64,000 nt of DNA from an uncultured Prevotellaceae bacterium (lineage in GTDB: Bacteria > Bacteroidota > Bacteroidia > Bacteroidales > Bacteroidaceae): contig CADACW010000012.1 of the NCBI GenBank assembly GCA_902786565.1, positions 1 to 64,000 on the forward strand, given 5' to 3'. The notes under the pieces were generated by a model. That model was not told the DNA's origin. It did not search any database and saw only the letters and a list, made by a program, of their open reading frames with translations. Shown piece by piece: positions 1 to 9,990 of this stretch; the first letter of the stretch is position 1, and each line of letters begins with the position of its first letter. The translations under genes and the position numbers were made by a program.

Positions 1-1
1 G

Positions 2-2233
2 GGTATCGTCATCGACGAGCAAGGCCAGCCCATCGCCTACGCCAACATCGCCCTCCTCTCTCCCAAGGACTCCACGCTGATGACGGGTGGCGTGTCGAAC
101 GAAAGCGGCCTCTTTGTTATTCCATGCGAGCAACATCCCGTTCTTGCCCGCGTTTCATTCGTAGGCTACAAGACCGTATATAAACTATGCGAGACCACGG
201 AAATCGGCGAAATCAGAATCAAGCCTGATACCTATACATTGAAGAACGTGACAGTGAAAGGCCATCGGCTGCTCTACACACCAACAGAAAGAGGACTTCA
301 GGTTACCGTTCAGGGTACACCGTTGGCACAATTCGGTTCGGCAAGCGACATGCTCAGCCATCTGCCCCTGATGATGGGTGACGGAACGATAGCGGGGCAT
401 GGCGTGCCTGAAATCTACATCAATAATAAAAAAGTGCGCGATGCGCAGGAACTCGACCGTCTTCGCGCCGACGAAATACTGTCGGCAGAGATTATCACCA
501 ATCCTGGTGCTGAATACGGTGCAAATGTTACTTCCGTCATCCGACTAAAAACCATCCGCAAAACGGGTGAGGGCTTGAGTGGCAACTTCTCGACAGCCTA
601 TCGGCAGGGAAAGGAGAATTATGCCAGTGGCAATACGAGACTAAACTACCGAACAAAAAACGGTATGGACTTCTTTGGTGGCATCTATCTGACGCATAAC
701 AATCAGACATTTTCTGCTACGTCTGAAGACCAGTTGCAGGCATCCTCTAATTGGGATTATGCACGCAATGGAGAATGGCTCTACCATTTTAACTATTTCT
801 TTGGCGACCTTGGCTGGAACTGGGACATCAATGAACACCATTCTGTCGGCATTGACTACACCCCATTCAGCTACTTAGGCAACAAGCCCGACCTCCGTCG
901 CTTTGAGGAAGAAACATGGCAGGATGGAATAATCGTGGAAAGCGGAAAAGCCGAGACCTTTACTTATCGCAAGCCCAAAGTCAGTCACAGCATCAACGCT
1001 TATTACGTTGGCGAAGTCGGTAATTGGGGCATTGATTTCAGTGCCGACTACTATATGGCACCCGAGGATACGGAGATGGAGGGCGGAACAATTGGGCAAT
1101 CTGGTGTCAGCAGTAACAGCAAAGCAAAGAACAAACTGATAGCTGAGAAACTTGTCATCACAGCCCCCGTTTCTAAAGGCAAACTGACTTTCGGTGAGGA
1201 AGCATCAGGAGTAGACCGTACCACGGATTTCACGCAAAGCGGATATGCTGCCGATAATCATATACATCAGCAGACTACCACTTGGTCGCTATTCGCAGAT
1301 TATTCACTGACGCTTGGCAAGTTCAGCCTCACTACCAGCCTGCGGTGGCAGAACGAACTTAACCACTATGACATAGACGGCAAGCGCAATGACGAAATGA
1401 GCCCGAATTACAGCATTGTTATTCCAAGGGCATCTGTCAATTACAAAACGGAAAAATGGAACCATAAGCTTTCGTTCTCCACTTATCGCAACAACCCTTC
1501 ATATTTGCGGTTGTCATCCGACATCCACTATCGCAGTAAATACGAATATGATATGGGTAATCCGTTCCTGAAGCCGCAGACGACTTACCAACTCTCCTGG
1601 GCCTCCGGATGGAAGTGGCTCTATGCTGAGGCTTTCTACGAATACAACAAGAACACTGTCCGCTCATTCCAGTATGCCTACGATGACCTGAATCATCCCG
1701 GTGTCATGATCATGAGTTATGTCAATAGCCCTAAGAGACAATTATATGGCATCAATCTCAACCTTTCCCCGAAGGTAGGCATCTGGCAGATGAACTACTC
1801 CGCAAGTTTCTTTTTCGTTGACGAAGATTTGGAGGCCATCGGCATCACCCATAAGTGGAATGGACTTTGTACGGACTTTACGCTCGACAACACTTTCACA
1901 CTTCCCCATTCGTGGATGCTGAACGTGAAAGGCAGTCTGACACCTTATCAAGAATCCGCTTGTGCCCAAGTGAAGACCACGGGTTTCGTCAATTTCCGAC
2001 TCAACAAGCAGTTGCTCAAAGACAAGAGCCTGAGCATAGCCATCCTTGCTAATGACATTCTGCATACACAATACACAGAGATGACAGCCTACAGCGGTAT
2101 CAATATCCGTACACAATTCCGTCAGTACAACGACTCGCGTCGCATCGGCATCGACCTCTCGTGGAAGTTCAACGCCACCAAGAGCCGCTACAAGGGTAGC
2201 CACGCAGGACAAAGCGAACGCAACCGACTATAA
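2..2233 (+). CDS. Outer-membrane beta-barrel receptor, TonB-dependent-like (5' end missing)
   Basis: The frame is open from base 2, before the first internal ATG at 80, so the gene begins outside the window; 743 codons are visible. The first visible residues (GIVIDEQGQPIAYANI) are the typical start of a carboxypeptidase-regulatory-like domain. A plug-like region follows (LPLMMGDG, EIYINNKKV, AEIITNPGAEYGA), then about 550 residues rich in alternating aromatic strands, as in large outer-membrane barrels. The end (SWKFNATKSRYKG...NRL) resembles the closing strand of the OMP_b-brl_3 group. Family knowledge suggests a surface transporter or signalling receptor. No SusD-like partner is visible, so the substrate is unknown. 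Confidence 0.85.
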   Translation, partial: GIVIDEQGQPIAYANIALLSPKDSTLMTGGVSNESGLFVIPCEQHPVLARVSFVGYKTVYKLCETTEIGEIRIKPDTYTLKNVTVKGHRLLYTPTERGLQVTVQGTPLAQFGSASDMLSHLPLMMGDGTIAGHGVPEIYINNKKVRDAQELDRLRADEILSAEIITNPGAEYGANVTSVIRLKTIRKTGEGLSGNFSTAYRQGKENYASGNTRLNYRTKNGMDFFGGIYLTHNNQTFSATSEDQLQASSNWDYARNGEWLYHFNYFFGDLGWNWDINEHHSVGIDYTPFSYLGNKPDLRRFEEETWQDGIIVESGKAETFTYRKPKVSHSINAYYVGEVGNWGIDFSADYYMAPEDTEMEGGTIGQSGVSSNSKAKNKLIAEKLVITAPVSKGKLTFGEEASGVDRTTDFTQSGYAADNHIHQQTTTWSLFADYSLTLGKFSLTTSLRWQNELNHYDIDGKRNDEMSPNYSIVIPRASVNYKTEKWNHKLSFSTYRNNPSYLRLSSDIHYRSKYEYDMGNPFLKPQTTYQLSWASGWKWLYAEAFYEYNKNTVRSFQYAYDDLNHPGVMIMSYVNSPKRQLYGINLNLSPKVGIWQMNYSASFFFVDEDLEAIGITHKWNGLCTDFTLDNTFTLPHSWMLNVKGSLTPYQESACAQVKTTGFVNFRLNKQLLKDKSLSIAILANDILHTQYTEMTAYSGINIRTQFRQYNDSRRIGIDLSWKFNATKSRYKGSHAGQSERNRL

Positions 2234-2404
2234 ATCTCTCTCGACAGGCAGGCAGCCGTTGGCCTCAGTGCCGACGCTGCCTGCTTCAAACGAAATAGTG
2301 CCGATTAGGAACATTTAAAGCCCGACGATGCAAGATTTCCAACGGCTCGCGTTTTAATAGTACCCAAATTCCGCAGCACTTTACTTTAACTTTCTTTATA
2401 AGTG

Positions 2405-2535
2405 CCTGAGCAACAAAAAGTTCTTGCTGTGGCAAGCGGCAAAGCCGAGCGGCTCAGGATTTTTGCCATGTCAGATTTTTCACTTACCTTAGTGCTGCAA
2501 ATCAAGACAAGCAAAATCATCAATGACATGGCAAA
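2405..2535. other. Nested inverted-repeat element, candidate structured RNA or small repeat
   Basis: A 12-bp perfect inverted pair, TTTGCCATGTCA (2462-2473) and TGACATGGCAAA (2524-2535), encloses about 50 bp. Next to it CCTGAGC (2405-2411) pairs with GCTCAGG (2452-2458) around two small hairpins, CTTGC-tgtg-GCAAG (2423-2436) and CGGC-aaa-GCCG (2437-2447). On the minus strand TACCTTTG (2532-2539) matches a Bacteroidetes -7 box at the edge of the element. A mobile-element remnant is the main alternative. Confidence 0.45.
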
Positions 2536-2814
2536 GGTACAACAAAAATCTGAGAAAATAGAGAGGAATTTTCTATTTACGCAATGCACAAAATTTGCAC
2601 CACTGAGCAAGCACCCCTAAACAATTTTTTCAATGTCTAATAGCACTTCCCAATACCCATCTTTATTCACCAACACGTCGAATAACACCTTTCTCTTTTA
2701 AGACATATCAAGCGCTTCTAAGCCCAGAATCAGACAGAATCGTCACAAGTAAGGGCTAAATCAGACACTCAAAAAATTATCTGCGGATTTTAGGTTTATT
2801 AAGCCTACTAAAAT

Positions 2815-2843
2815 GAAAGATGCGGCTTAACACCGCATCTTTC
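2815..2843 (-). terminator. Hairpin downstream of pepT
   Basis: GAAAGATGCGG (2815-2825) and CCGCATCTTTC (2833-2843) form a perfect 11-bp stem with a 7-nt loop, about 70 bp after the pepT stop. On the minus strand it is followed by a short T-rich run (ATTTTAG). It probably ends the 11.2-2.9 kb cluster; the U-tract is weak. Confidence 0.65.
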
Positions 2844-2911
2844 AAACAATAGATATCGACAATTCACCTCCCAAGTCCACGTCTTTTTTTGTGGATGTGT
2901 ATTCAGAAAGA

Positions 2912-4138
2912 TTAGTGATTCTCGCAGGCAAGCCGTGCGATTTCTATGACGACGCGCATGGCTTTCTCCATCGACTGGACGGGAACGAACTCGTAGGGGC
3001 CGTGGAAATTGATGCTGCCAGCGAAGATGTTGGGGCAAGGTAGGCCCTTGAACGACAGCTGGGCACCGTCGGTACCGCCACGGATGGGCTTCACCCTGGG
3101 CGTGACACCAGCAGTGAGCATGGCCCGCTTGGCCAAGTCGACGACATGCGGATTCGGGTCAATCATCTCTTTCATATTATAGTACTGGTCGTTCAGGACG
3201 ACAGTCACCGTGCCTTCGCCATATTTGCGGTTCATCCGGGCCACTGCCTCGGTGATGAACTGCTTGCGGGCCTCGAAGCGCTGGCGGTCATGGTCGCGCA
3301 CGATGTAGCTGAGTCGGGCCTGCTCGGTGGTGGTCTGCATGGCTGTCAGATGGTAGAAGCCCTCGTAGCCCTCGGTCGTCTCCGGTCGCTCGTCGGCAGG
3401 CATCATGGCTGCAAACTCGGCGGCCAGCAGCGAGGCGTTCACCATCTTTCCCTTGGCATATCCGGGGTGGACGCTCACGCCCTTGATGGTCACCTTGGCC
3501 GAAGCGGCGTTGAAGTTTTCAAACTCCAGCTCACCCACCTCGCCGCCGTCCATGGTGTAAGCCCACTGACAGCCAAACCGGTCCACATCGAAGTGATGGG
3601 CACCCATGCCAATCTCCTCGTCAGGATTGAAGGCGATGCGCACTTTGCCGTGGTGCACCTCCGGATGCGTCCGCAGCCACACCATGGCCTGCACTATCTC
3701 GGCAATGCCCGCCTTGTCGTCGGCCCCCAGCAGCGTATGGCCGTCGGTCACAATCAAGTCCTCGCCCTTGTGGCGGAGCAGTTCGGGGAAGATGGCGGGC
3801 GAGAGCACCATGCCGGCACTCAGTTCGATGTCGCCACCGTCGTATGCGTTCACAATGCGGGGCTTGATGTCGGCACCGCTGCAGTCGGGGCTGGTATCAT
3901 AGTGGGAGATGAAGCCCACGACCGGGGCCGTCTCGCCGTCGGGCAGATTCTGCGGCAGCGTGGCATAGATGTAGCCCTTGGCATCCATCTCTACGTCGGA
4001 CAGGCCCTCGCGCTCCAGCTCGTCCTTCAGATAGCGGGCAAAGACCAATTGCTTGGCTGTGCTGGGCACGGTATCGCTCTCTTCGGCCGACTGGGTGTCG
4101 AACCTTGTGTAATTCAGAAATCGTTCTATCAGTTCCAT
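2912..4138 (-). CDS. pepT: Peptidase T (tripeptide aminopeptidase)
   Basis: At 408 residues this is normal length for PepT, a cytoplasmic dinuclear zinc M20 peptidase that releases the N-terminal residue of tripeptides. Expected metal and catalytic residues are visible: H79 and D81 in SHYDTSP, D140 in [10 protein letters not shown]174/E175 in NPDEEIGMG, and a late His in NFHGPYEF near residue 379. It is the last gene of a minus-strand cluster, 43 bp after the EamA transporter, and is followed by a strong hairpin. Confidence 0.95.
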   Translation of the reverse strand: MELIERFLNYTRFDTQSAEESDTVPSTAKQLVFARYLKDELEREGLSDVEMDAKGYIYATLPQNLPDGETAPVVGFISHYDTSPDCSGADIKPRIVNAYDGGDIELSAGMVLSPAIFPELLRHKGEDLIVTDGHTLLGADDKAGIAEIVQAMVWLRTHPEVHHGKVRIAFNPDEEIGMGAHHFDVDRFGCQWAYTMDGGEVGELEFENFNAASAKVTIKGVSVHPGYAKGKMVNASLLAAEFAAMMPADERPETTEGYEGFYHLTAMQTTTEQARLSYIVRDHDRQRFEARKQFITEAVARMNRKYGEGTVTVVLNDQYYNMKEMIDPNPHVVDLAKRAMLTAGVTPRVKPIRGGTDGAQLSFKGLPCPNIFAGSINFHGPYEFVPVQSMEKAMRVVIEIARLACENH

Positions 4139-4181
4139 AGGTTTTGGGGAGTTAAGGGAGTTAAAGGAATAAAGGTGTAGT

Positions 4182-5102
4182 CTATTTGCTGCCTATCCAA
4201 AGGAAAATCATGCCCAACAGGACGAGGGCGAGGTCGAATGCCTTGGCGCGCAGGTTTCGCTCGTGGAAGAACATGGCTCCGAAGAGAAACGAGACGACGA
4301 CGCTGCCCCTGCGAATCATAGAGACGATGCTGATCATGGCCGACGGCAGCGAGAGGGAATAGAAGTACATAAAGTCGGCAGTAGACAGGAACAGGCTGAT
4401 GCCGATGATGGCCCAGTCCCAGCGGAAGGGGGTGGTATGGCGACGTTTGGGCCACCAGAGCAGCAGGAGCATGGCAAGCATCATCGCACACTGATAAATG
4501 TTGTACCACGACTGCACCATCATACGGTCGAGCCCCACCCCACCCTCACTGGCGGGGGCCATCAGGTATTTGTCGTAGAGTCCGCTGATGGCACCGAGTG
4601 CCGCCGAGCCCACAATCATATAGATCCAGTGGTCGTGCTTGAAATCAATGCCCTCCTTCTTGCCACTCCGACTGAGCATCAGAAAGGAGGCCACGGCCAG
4701 CGTCACGCCCAGCCATTGCCACAGGTTGAGCCGCTCGCCAAAGACCAGCAGAGCGCCCACAAGCACCATCACGGGGCGCGTGGCATTGATAGGACCGACG
4801 ATGGTGAGCGGCAGATGCTTCATGCCGAAGTAGCCCAGCACCCAACTGGAGAGCACGATGACAGCTTTCAGCACAATGTATTTGTGGGCCTCCCACCCGC
4901 CACTGGCCACAGCGAAGATGGTGCCGTCGAGTGCCGTCGACGTGGCACTGGTGACGATGAAAGGCAGGAAGATGAGCGACGAGAACAGGGTGTTGAGAAA
5001 CAGCACGGGCAGTACGGCATTGCCGTTCAGTGCCTTCTTCTTCAGCGAGTCGTAGATGCCCAGGAAAGCTGCAGAGAGGAATGCAAGTACTAACCACATC
5101 AT
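4182..5102 (-). CDS. EamA/DMT-family inner-membrane transporter
   Basis: The protein is 306 residues with about ten hydrophobic segments in two EamA-like halves (about 5-150 and 165-304). The first half ends in [20 protein letters not shown], a typical EamA end-of-repeat. The family exports or imports small metabolites; the substrate cannot be read from sequence. Translation probably starts at the first of two adjacent Met codons. It lies 2 bp after the truA stop, so it is almost certainly co-transcribed with truA and tyrS. Confidence 0.85.
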   Translation of the reverse strand: MMWLVLAFLSAAFLGIYDSLKKKALNGNAVLPVLFLNTLFSSLIFLPFIVTSATSTALDGTIFAVASGGWEAHKYIVLKAVIVLSSWVLGYFGMKHLPLTIVGPINATRPVMVLVGALLVFGERLNLWQWLGVTLAVASFLMLSRSGKKEGIDFKHDHWIYMIVGSAALGAISGLYDKYLMAPASEGGVGLDRMMVQSWYNIYQCAMMLAMLLLLWWPKRRHTTPFRWDWAIIGISLFLSTADFMYFYSLSLPSAMISIVSMIRRGSVVVSFLFGAMFFHERNLRAKAFDLALVLLGMIFLWIGSK

Positions 5103-5104
5103 AA

Positions 5105-5890
5105 TTAGTATTCTATTTTGACGAGAAAGAGTGCATTGGCAGGCATCGACTCGCCGGCATCGGTGCGGCGCCGGCCCTCAACGACACGGCGGAAGTCGTC
5201 GAGCGACAGCCGTCCGCGGCCCACCTCAATGAGCGTGCCCACCACAGCCCGCACCATATTGCGCAGGAAGCGGTTGGCCGAAATCTCGAAGTACCATTCC
5301 GACGGCGATGTCTGGTGCCATGCGGCGGCTGTGACGTGGCAGAGCGTGGTCTTCACGTCGGCATGGCTCTTGCAGAAAGCGCCGAAGTCGTCATACGTCA
5401 GCAGCATGGCGGCCGCCTGGTTCATCAGCCGGAAGTCGAGCGGGTAGTGCAGTTCGCAAGAGTAGTGGCGCAGGAAAGGCGACTTCTCCGTATGGATGAA
5501 ATAATGGTAGGTGCGCACTGTGGCCGAAAAGCGGGCGTGCATATCGCCGGTCACAGGCTCAACCCTCTGGACAGCAATGTCGCGGGGCAGCAGGCGGTTC
5601 AGCTTGTAGGCCAACTGCTGGCAGTCCAACAAAAGCAGTTCACAGTCCTTGGTGCACAATGAACTGTGAACCGCGAACTGTGAACTGTCGATATCCCAGT
5701 CGAAGTGGGCCACCATCATCCGGGCGTGTACGCCCGTATCGGTACGGCCGGCACCCGTCACTTGGATGTTCTGGCGGAGGAGCAGCGAGAGGGCCCGCTG
5801 CAGTTCGCCCTGGACCGAAATGCCGTTAGGCTGCACTTGCCATCCGTGGAAGCGCGTGCCGTCGTAGCTCAGTGTGATGAAGTACCTCAC
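5105..5890 (-). CDS. truA: tRNA pseudouridine(38-40) synthase TruA, with an in-frame repeat insertion
   Basis: TruA converts U38-U40 of the tRNA anticodon stem to pseudouridine. The catalytic Asp is D51 in [11 protein letters not shown], and the N-terminal [10 protein letters not shown] block is intact. The protein has 261 residues. Between VAHFDWDID and [12 protein letters not shown], where I expect a short link, there are about 20 extra residues (68-90, beginning SSQFAVHSS) encoded by a 7-nt repeat array at 5661-5688. The insertion keeps the frame and the catalytic core is complete, so the enzyme is probably active. The start overlaps the tyrS stop by 4 bp. Confidence 0.95.
   Translation of the reverse strand: MRYFITLSYDGTRFHGWQVQPNGISVQGELQRALSLLLRQNIQVTGAGRTDTGVHARMMVAHFDWDIDSSQFAVHSSLCTKDCELLLLDCQQLAYKLNRLLPRDIAVQRVEPVTGDMHARFSATVRTYHYFIHTEKSPFLRHYSCELHYPLDFRLMNQAAAMLLTYDDFGAFCKSHADVKTTLCHVTAAAWHQTSPSEWYFEISANRFLRNMVRAVVGTLIEVGRGRLSLDDFRRVVEGRRRTDAGESMPANALFLVKIEY
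5661..5688. repeat. Heptanucleotide tandem array inside truA
   Basis: Four consecutive 7-nt units, GAACTGT, GAACCGC, GAACTGT and GAACTGT, lie in the truA coding region. They read through in frame on the minus strand as part of an extra peptide. The flanks (cagttca, cagtcct) look like decayed units. Confidence 0.8.
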
Positions 5891-7182
5891 TTTACTACAA
5901 CAAGGTAGTAGTTCTTCTTACCACGCTGCACGAGCAGATACTTTCCGTCGATGAGGTCGTCGGCTGTGACGGCCCTGTCGTCGGCAAACTTCTCCTTGTT
6001 CAGGCTCAGGGCTCCGCTCTTCAGGAACTCGCGAATCTCGCGCTTGCTCTGGAAGACGTTGGCCGTCTGTGTGAACAGCTCGGAAGCCACCTGCCCCAGC
6101 TGGCTCCTGTCGATAACGAACTGGGGCACGCCGTCGAACACATCGAGGAAGGTCTGCTCGTCAAGCCTCTCCAGGGCTTCCTTGGTAGACTTGCCGAAGA
6201 GGATGTTCGAGGCTTCGATAGCCATGTCAAGGGCTTCCTTCGAGTGCACCATCACGGTGACCTCCTCAGCCAGACGCTTCTGCAGGATTCGACGTCCTGG
6301 GTCGGCCTTGTGTTCCTCGACGAGTGTGTCGATGACGTCCTTCTCCAGCGAGGTGAATATCTTGATGTAACGCTCGGCATCGTCGTCGCTCACGTTCAGC
6401 CAGAACTGGTAGAAGCGGTAAGGGGTGGTGCGTTTGGGGTCGAGCCAGATGTTGCCGCTCTCGGTCTTGCCAAACTTCTTTCCGTCGCTCTTGGTGATGA
6501 GCGGGCAAGTCAGGGCAAAGGTCTCCACCTCGTTGCCCAAGGTGCGACGGATGAGCTCTGTGCCCGTGGTCATGTTGCCCCACTGGTCGTTGCCGCCCAG
6601 CTGGAGCTTCACGCCATAGTGCTGATAGAGGTAGAGGAAGTCGTAGCCCTGCAGCAGCTGGTAGGTGAACTCGGTGAAGCTCAGTCCATCTCGTGCTGTG
6701 CCGTTGAGTCGCTGCTGCACACTCTCCTTGGCCATCATATAGTTGACGGTGATGTGCTTGCCCACCTCGCGGGCGAAGTCAAGGAAGGTGAAATCCTTCA
6801 TCCAGTCGTAGTTGTTCACCATCAGGGCGGCATTCTCGTCTTTGCTTTCAAAGTCGAGGAACTTGGCCACCTGCGCCTTAATGCACTCTTGGTTGTGGCG
6901 CAGCGTTTCGTCGTTCAGCAGGTTGCGCTCCTGGCTCTTGCCGCTGGGGTCGCCGATCATGCCTGTTGCGCCGCCCACCAGAATCACGGGTCTGTGGCCG
7001 CAACGCTGCAGGTGGCGCAGCATCATGATGCCGCAGAGGTGGCCGATATGGAGCGAGTCGGCTGTGGGGTCAGTACCCAGATAGGCCGTCACCATCTCTT
7101 TCTGGAGCAGCTCCTCAGTGCCGGGCATCATCTGCGCCAGCATGCCGCGCCAGCGCAGTTCTTCTACGAAGTTCTTTCTCAT
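5887..7182 (-). CDS. tyrS: Tyrosyl-tRNA synthetase
   Basis: The protein is 431 residues, a class I cytoplasmic synthetase that charges tRNA-Tyr. The HIGH signature is intact at 45-48 (SLHIGHL), and the KMSKS-equivalent is KFGKTESG in the middle of the protein. The C-terminal 70 residues ([15 protein letters not shown], then [15 protein letters not shown]) form an S4-type RNA-binding domain. Its start overlaps the stop of the upstream FKBP gene by 4 bp and its stop overlaps truA by 4 bp, indicating translational coupling. Confidence 0.97.
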   Translation of the reverse strand: MRKNFVEELRWRGMLAQMMPGTEELLQKEMVTAYLGTDPTADSLHIGHLCGIMMLRHLQRCGHRPVILVGGATGMIGDPSGKSQERNLLNDETLRHNQECIKAQVAKFLDFESKDENAALMVNNYDWMKDFTFLDFAREVGKHITVNYMMAKESVQQRLNGTARDGLSFTEFTYQLLQGYDFLYLYQHYGVKLQLGGNDQWGNMTTGTELIRRTLGNEVETFALTCPLITKSDGKKFGKTESGNIWLDPKRTTPYRFYQFWLNVSDDDAERYIKIFTSLEKDVIDTLVEEHKADPGRRILQKRLAEEVTVMVHSKEALDMAIEASNILFGKSTKEALERLDEQTFLDVFDGVPQFVIDRSQLGQVASELFTQTANVFQSKREIREFLKSGALSLNKEKFADDRAVTADDLIDGKYLLVQRGKKNYYLVVVK

Positions 7183-8159
7183 TTCTTTTTCTTCTTGGCA
7201 GTTGTGGTTTTGGCAGGAGTGGTGGCAGGAGCAGCGGGTTCGGCAGCAGGTGCAGGCTTGTCAATCGCTACCAGCTCGACATCGAAGATGAGCGTCGAGT
7301 AGGCGGGAATCTGACCTTGTGCACGCTCGCCGTAAGCCAACTCTTGCGGAATGTACAGCTGCCACTTTGAGCCGACGGGCATCATGGTGAGGGCCTCGGT
7401 CCATCCGCGGATGACCTGGTCGGCACGGAAGGTGGCGGGCTCGGAGCCATGCTTTGAGGAAGCATCGAAGACAGTGCCGTCGATGAGACGACCCTCATAG
7501 TTCACTTTCACCTTGTCTGAACGCTGGGGCACCTCGCCCTCACCCTGCTTCAGCACCTTGTACTGCAGTCCGCTGGGTGTGGTGATGACGCCCTCCTTGG
7601 TCTTGTTAGCGGCCAGGAAGTCGCGTCCGGGCTTCGACAGTTTCTCGGCCTTGGCGGCCTTGTTGGTGCGCTGTTTCTCCTGGAAGAGCGTCTCGGCCTG
7701 CTTCTGTTTCATCACGCTGGAGTCCTTCTGCAGGGCATCGGTGAAACCACGGAAGAAGGTCAGGTCAATGACCGAGTCGGGCGTGTCGGTAAACTCCATC
7801 TTCAGGCCGGGCATGAGGCGCTGCACCAACTGGTCGGCAATAAGCACGCCGGTGAGACGAGCCTTCACGCTGTGGTCGGTCTTGGCAGCCACGGCATCCT
7901 TGACAGCCTGGTTGAAGCCGGCCACGAAGTCGGCCATATAGGCGGTGTCTACGCCCTGCTGCAGCAGATAGGGCATCAGGCCGTTGGTCATGGTGATGCC
8001 GGCGGCATAGCTCAGCGAGTCGCTGCTGTTAGCGAGGTTGACCATCTCCTTGACGGCCTGTTCCTTCTGGGTGTCTTTCTTCTTTTTCTTTGCAGCATCT
8101 ATGTTGCTGAAAGTGGCACCCACCACGAGGGTGAGTGCCAATAATACGACTTTCTTCAT
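7179..8159 (-). CDS. FKBP-type peptidyl-prolyl isomerase, exported
   Basis: The protein has 326 residues. An N-terminal hydrophobic segment ([20 protein letters not shown]) precedes a Lys-rich stretch and an FKBP_N-like helical region (about 40-190). A C-terminal FKBP domain follows (about 195-300; [43 protein letters not shown]). It ends in an Ala/Pro/Thr tail closed by five lysines. It should catalyse prolyl isomerisation in the periplasm. It is the most downstream of three adjacent FKBP genes, 9 bp from the second. Confidence 0.93.
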   Translation of the reverse strand: MKKVVLLALTLVVGATFSNIDAAKKKKKDTQKEQAVKEMVNLANSSDSLSYAAGITMTNGLMPYLLQQGVDTAYMADFVAGFNQAVKDAVAAKTDHSVKARLTGVLIADQLVQRLMPGLKMEFTDTPDSVIDLTFFRGFTDALQKDSSVMKQKQAETLFQEKQRTNKAAKAEKLSKPGRDFLAANKTKEGVITTPSGLQYKVLKQGEGEVPQRSDKVKVNYEGRLIDGTVFDASSKHGSEPATFRADQVIRGWTEALTMMPVGSKWQLYIPQELAYGERAQGQIPAYSTLIFDVELVAIDKPAPAAEPAAPATTPAKTTTAKKKKK

Positions 8160-8168
8160 AGTGTCTGA

Positions 8169-9038
8169 TTACTTGATGCCAAGGAGTTCGACCTTAAAGA
8201 TAAGTGTTGAGAAGGGAGGAATGTTGCCGGTCTCATGTGAGCCGTATGCCTTGTCCTGCGGGATGTAGATTTCCCACTCCGAACCGACGGGCATCATCTT
8301 GAGCACTTCCTGCCATCCGGCAATCACCTTATTCACGGCGAAGGTGGCGGGCTTGCCACGCTCCAGGCTGCTGTCGAAGACAGTGCCGTCGATGAGTTTG
8401 CCCTCGTAGTTGACCTCAACATTCGAGGTGTCGGCAGGAATGGCACCCTTGCCCTCCTTCAGGATTTTGTACTGCACGCCGCTGGGCAGAGTGACCACGC
8501 CCTCCTTGCCCTTGTTCTCGGCCAGGAAGTCTTCGTTCTTCTTCTTAGCTTCGCCATACTTCTTCTCCATGGTGCGAGCCTTGATGGTCTCGACCATAGC
8601 CTGAGCGGTAGAGTCGGCCTCCTTGATGGTCATGCGCTGGTCTTTGCCGGTGATGGCGCTGATGAAGCCAGCCATAAAGTTATTGGTCGAGATGGTCTGT
8701 GTGCTGTCGTCGCCGAAGAGCATGCCGTTGATGCCCTTGAATGCCTGGCCTGCAATCTGCTGGCCAATCTCGATGCCTGCAAAGTAGGCAGCCTTCTTCT
8801 TGTCCTCGCCAGCGTTCACAGCGTCGGTCAGACCCTGGATGAACTCGGCAATCATCGTGGTGTCTACGCCCTTGGCATTGGCCAGATAGGGCATCAGGCC
8901 CTGTGTCTGTGCCATACCGATGGCATAGCTCACGGTGTCAATATCGTTCTTCAGACTTGGTTTGGGGGTGTTGCCGCCGCAGGAAAACAGAGCGGAGGCA
9001 GCGATGGCCGTAGCGGCCATGATAGTAAGCTTTTTCAT
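8169..9038 (-). CDS. FKBP-type peptidyl-prolyl isomerase, lipoprotein
   Basis: The protein has 289 residues. A lipoprotein signal peptide ends in a lipobox with Cys at about residue 20 (SALFSCGGN). The FKBP_N-like helical segment (about 30-180) and the FKBP catalytic domain (about 185-289; [33 protein letters not shown]) follow. It is probably anchored to an envelope membrane on the periplasmic side, acting as a chaperone or isomerase. Same fold and order as its two neighbours, which suggests local duplication. Confidence 0.93.
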   Translation of the reverse strand: MKKLTIMAATAIAASALFSCGGNTPKPSLKNDIDTVSYAIGMAQTQGLMPYLANAKGVDTTMIAEFIQGLTDAVNAGEDKKKAAYFAGIEIGQQIAGQAFKGINGMLFGDDSTQTISTNNFMAGFISAITGKDQRMTIKEADSTAQAMVETIKARTMEKKYGEAKKKNEDFLAENKGKEGVVTLPSGVQYKILKEGKGAIPADTSNVEVNYEGKLIDGTVFDSSLERGKPATFAVNKVIAGWQEVLKMMPVGSEWEIYIPQDKAYGSHETGNIPPFSTLIFKVELLGIK

Positions 9039-9082
9039 TTCTTGAAATTATAAATGATTAATTAAACGGTTCTATAAGATAT

Positions 9083-9688
9083 TTATTTCACTTCCAGCAG
9101 TTCCACGTCGAAGATGAGTGCGGCGTAGGGAGGTATCATCTGCCCTGCACCACCCTCGCCGTAGGCCAGGCGGTAGGGGATGAAGAAGCGGTACTTGGCA
9201 CCCTCCTTCATCAGTTGCAATCCCTCGGTCCATCCGGCGATGACCTGCTGCAGACCGAAGACGGCGGGCTCGCCGCGCTGCACGCTGGAGTCGAACACGG
9301 TACCGTCGATGAGGAATCCCTCGTAGTGGCACTTCACGCTGTCGGTGGCCTTCGGCTTGCGGCCATTTCCCTCTTTCAGCACCTGATATTGCAAGCCGCT
9401 GGGCAGAGTGACCACACCCTCGCGCTTTGCGTTGTCGGCCAGATACTTCTCGCCGGCCTCCTTGTGCACCTTGCCTTGCTGTTCACGTTCAGCGTTGAGT
9501 TTCTGTTCTTGGCGGGTGAAAAATTCGCTCACCATCTGCTGTGCCTCACGATGCGAAACCTTCAGCTCGTTGCCATCGAGCACGTCCTTGACGGCATTTG
9601 CAAATTCTTCCACGCTGAAATCGGGTATTCCCATCTGTGAGAGCTGCTGCCCAATGCCCAGTCCCAGGGCATAGCTAAGTTTGTTCAT
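9083..9688 (-). CDS. FKBP-type peptidyl-prolyl isomerase, no signal peptide
   Basis: I place the start at the ATG at 9688 (MNKLSYALGLGIGQQL), which matches the FKBP_N start of the paralogues. An earlier in-frame start at 9742 would lie inside the probable promoter. The product is 201 residues with an FKBP_N-type dimerisation segment and an FKBP domain ([33 protein letters not shown]). No signal peptide or lipobox is seen, so it is predicted cytoplasmic, unlike its two paralogues. Promoter -7 match TAATTTTG at 9740-9747. Confidence 0.9.
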   Translation of the reverse strand: MNKLSYALGLGIGQQLSQMGIPDFSVEEFANAVKDVLDGNELKVSHREAQQMVSEFFTRQEQKLNAEREQQGKVHKEAGEKYLADNAKREGVVTLPSGLQYQVLKEGNGRKPKATDSVKCHYEGFLIDGTVFDSSVQRGEPAVFGLQQVIAGWTEGLQLMKEGAKYRFFIPYRLAYGEGGAGQMIPPYAALIFDVELLEVK

Positions 9689-9739
9689 TTTTGCTTTCTC
9701 TATAATAATAAATGTATATGGTCTCTGTAAAAAACCGTG

Positions 9740-9747
9740 CAAAATTA
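9740..9747 (-). promoter_or_regulatory. Candidate -7 box for the FKBP cluster
   Basis: The minus strand reads TAATTTTG, matching TAnnTTTG, about 50 bp before the FKBP start at 9688. The -33 position shows only a weak match, so this is tentative. Confidence 0.4.
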
Positions 9748-9802
9748 CTCAATTTCCGTGATACTGCCACTACCTGACCATAAAAATTAGTTTTATTTAA
9801 GG

Positions 9803-9988
9803 TTAGGCGCCACCTTCATAATTGGTCTTGCCGTCGGCATCGCCGTGCAGGGCGTCCTGGAACGAATCCCAATCCTGAAATCCAGCCAGCAGCGACAGGC
9901 GGTCCAGGGTCTTCCGGTTGGGCTTTCTCAACAGTTCTTTCTCTACGGCCTCCATCAGCTTGCGCAGGGCCAGTCGTTTCTTTTCCAT
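9803..9988 (-). CDS. Small hypothetical protein (61 aa)
   Basis: This is a charged, helical 61-residue reading frame (MEKKRLALRKLMEAVEKELL...) starting 2 bp after the dacB stop, consistent with an operon. I do not recognise the family. It has no membrane segment or Cys motif. The close spacing and strong Lys/Leu/Glu helix pattern make a real gene likely. Confidence 0.6.
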   Translation of the reverse strand: MEKKRLALRKLMEAVEKELLRKPNRKTLDRLSLLAGFQDWDSFQDALHGDADGKTNYEGGA

Positions 9989-9990
9989 CG

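Larger units (their letters stand above)
2234..2911. other. Gene-poor intergenic stretch
   Basis: This stretch lies between the receptor and pepT, which are convergent. Two overlapping 70-odd-residue reading frames occur on opposite strands around 2386-2620, but neither has recognisable protein features. The middle part (2402-2535) is full of nested inverted repeats and is listed separately. A pepT terminator candidate lies at 2815-2843. I see no other gene. Confidence 0.6.

Noticed and set aside
2386-2620. Two overlapping small proteins on opposite strands
   Set aside because: Neither has a recognisable fold or neighbour logic; the DNA symmetry explains both frames better.
3146-4180. Plus-strand 344-codon frame opposite pepT
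   Set aside because: Shadow of pepT, which has complete catalytic motifs on the other strand.
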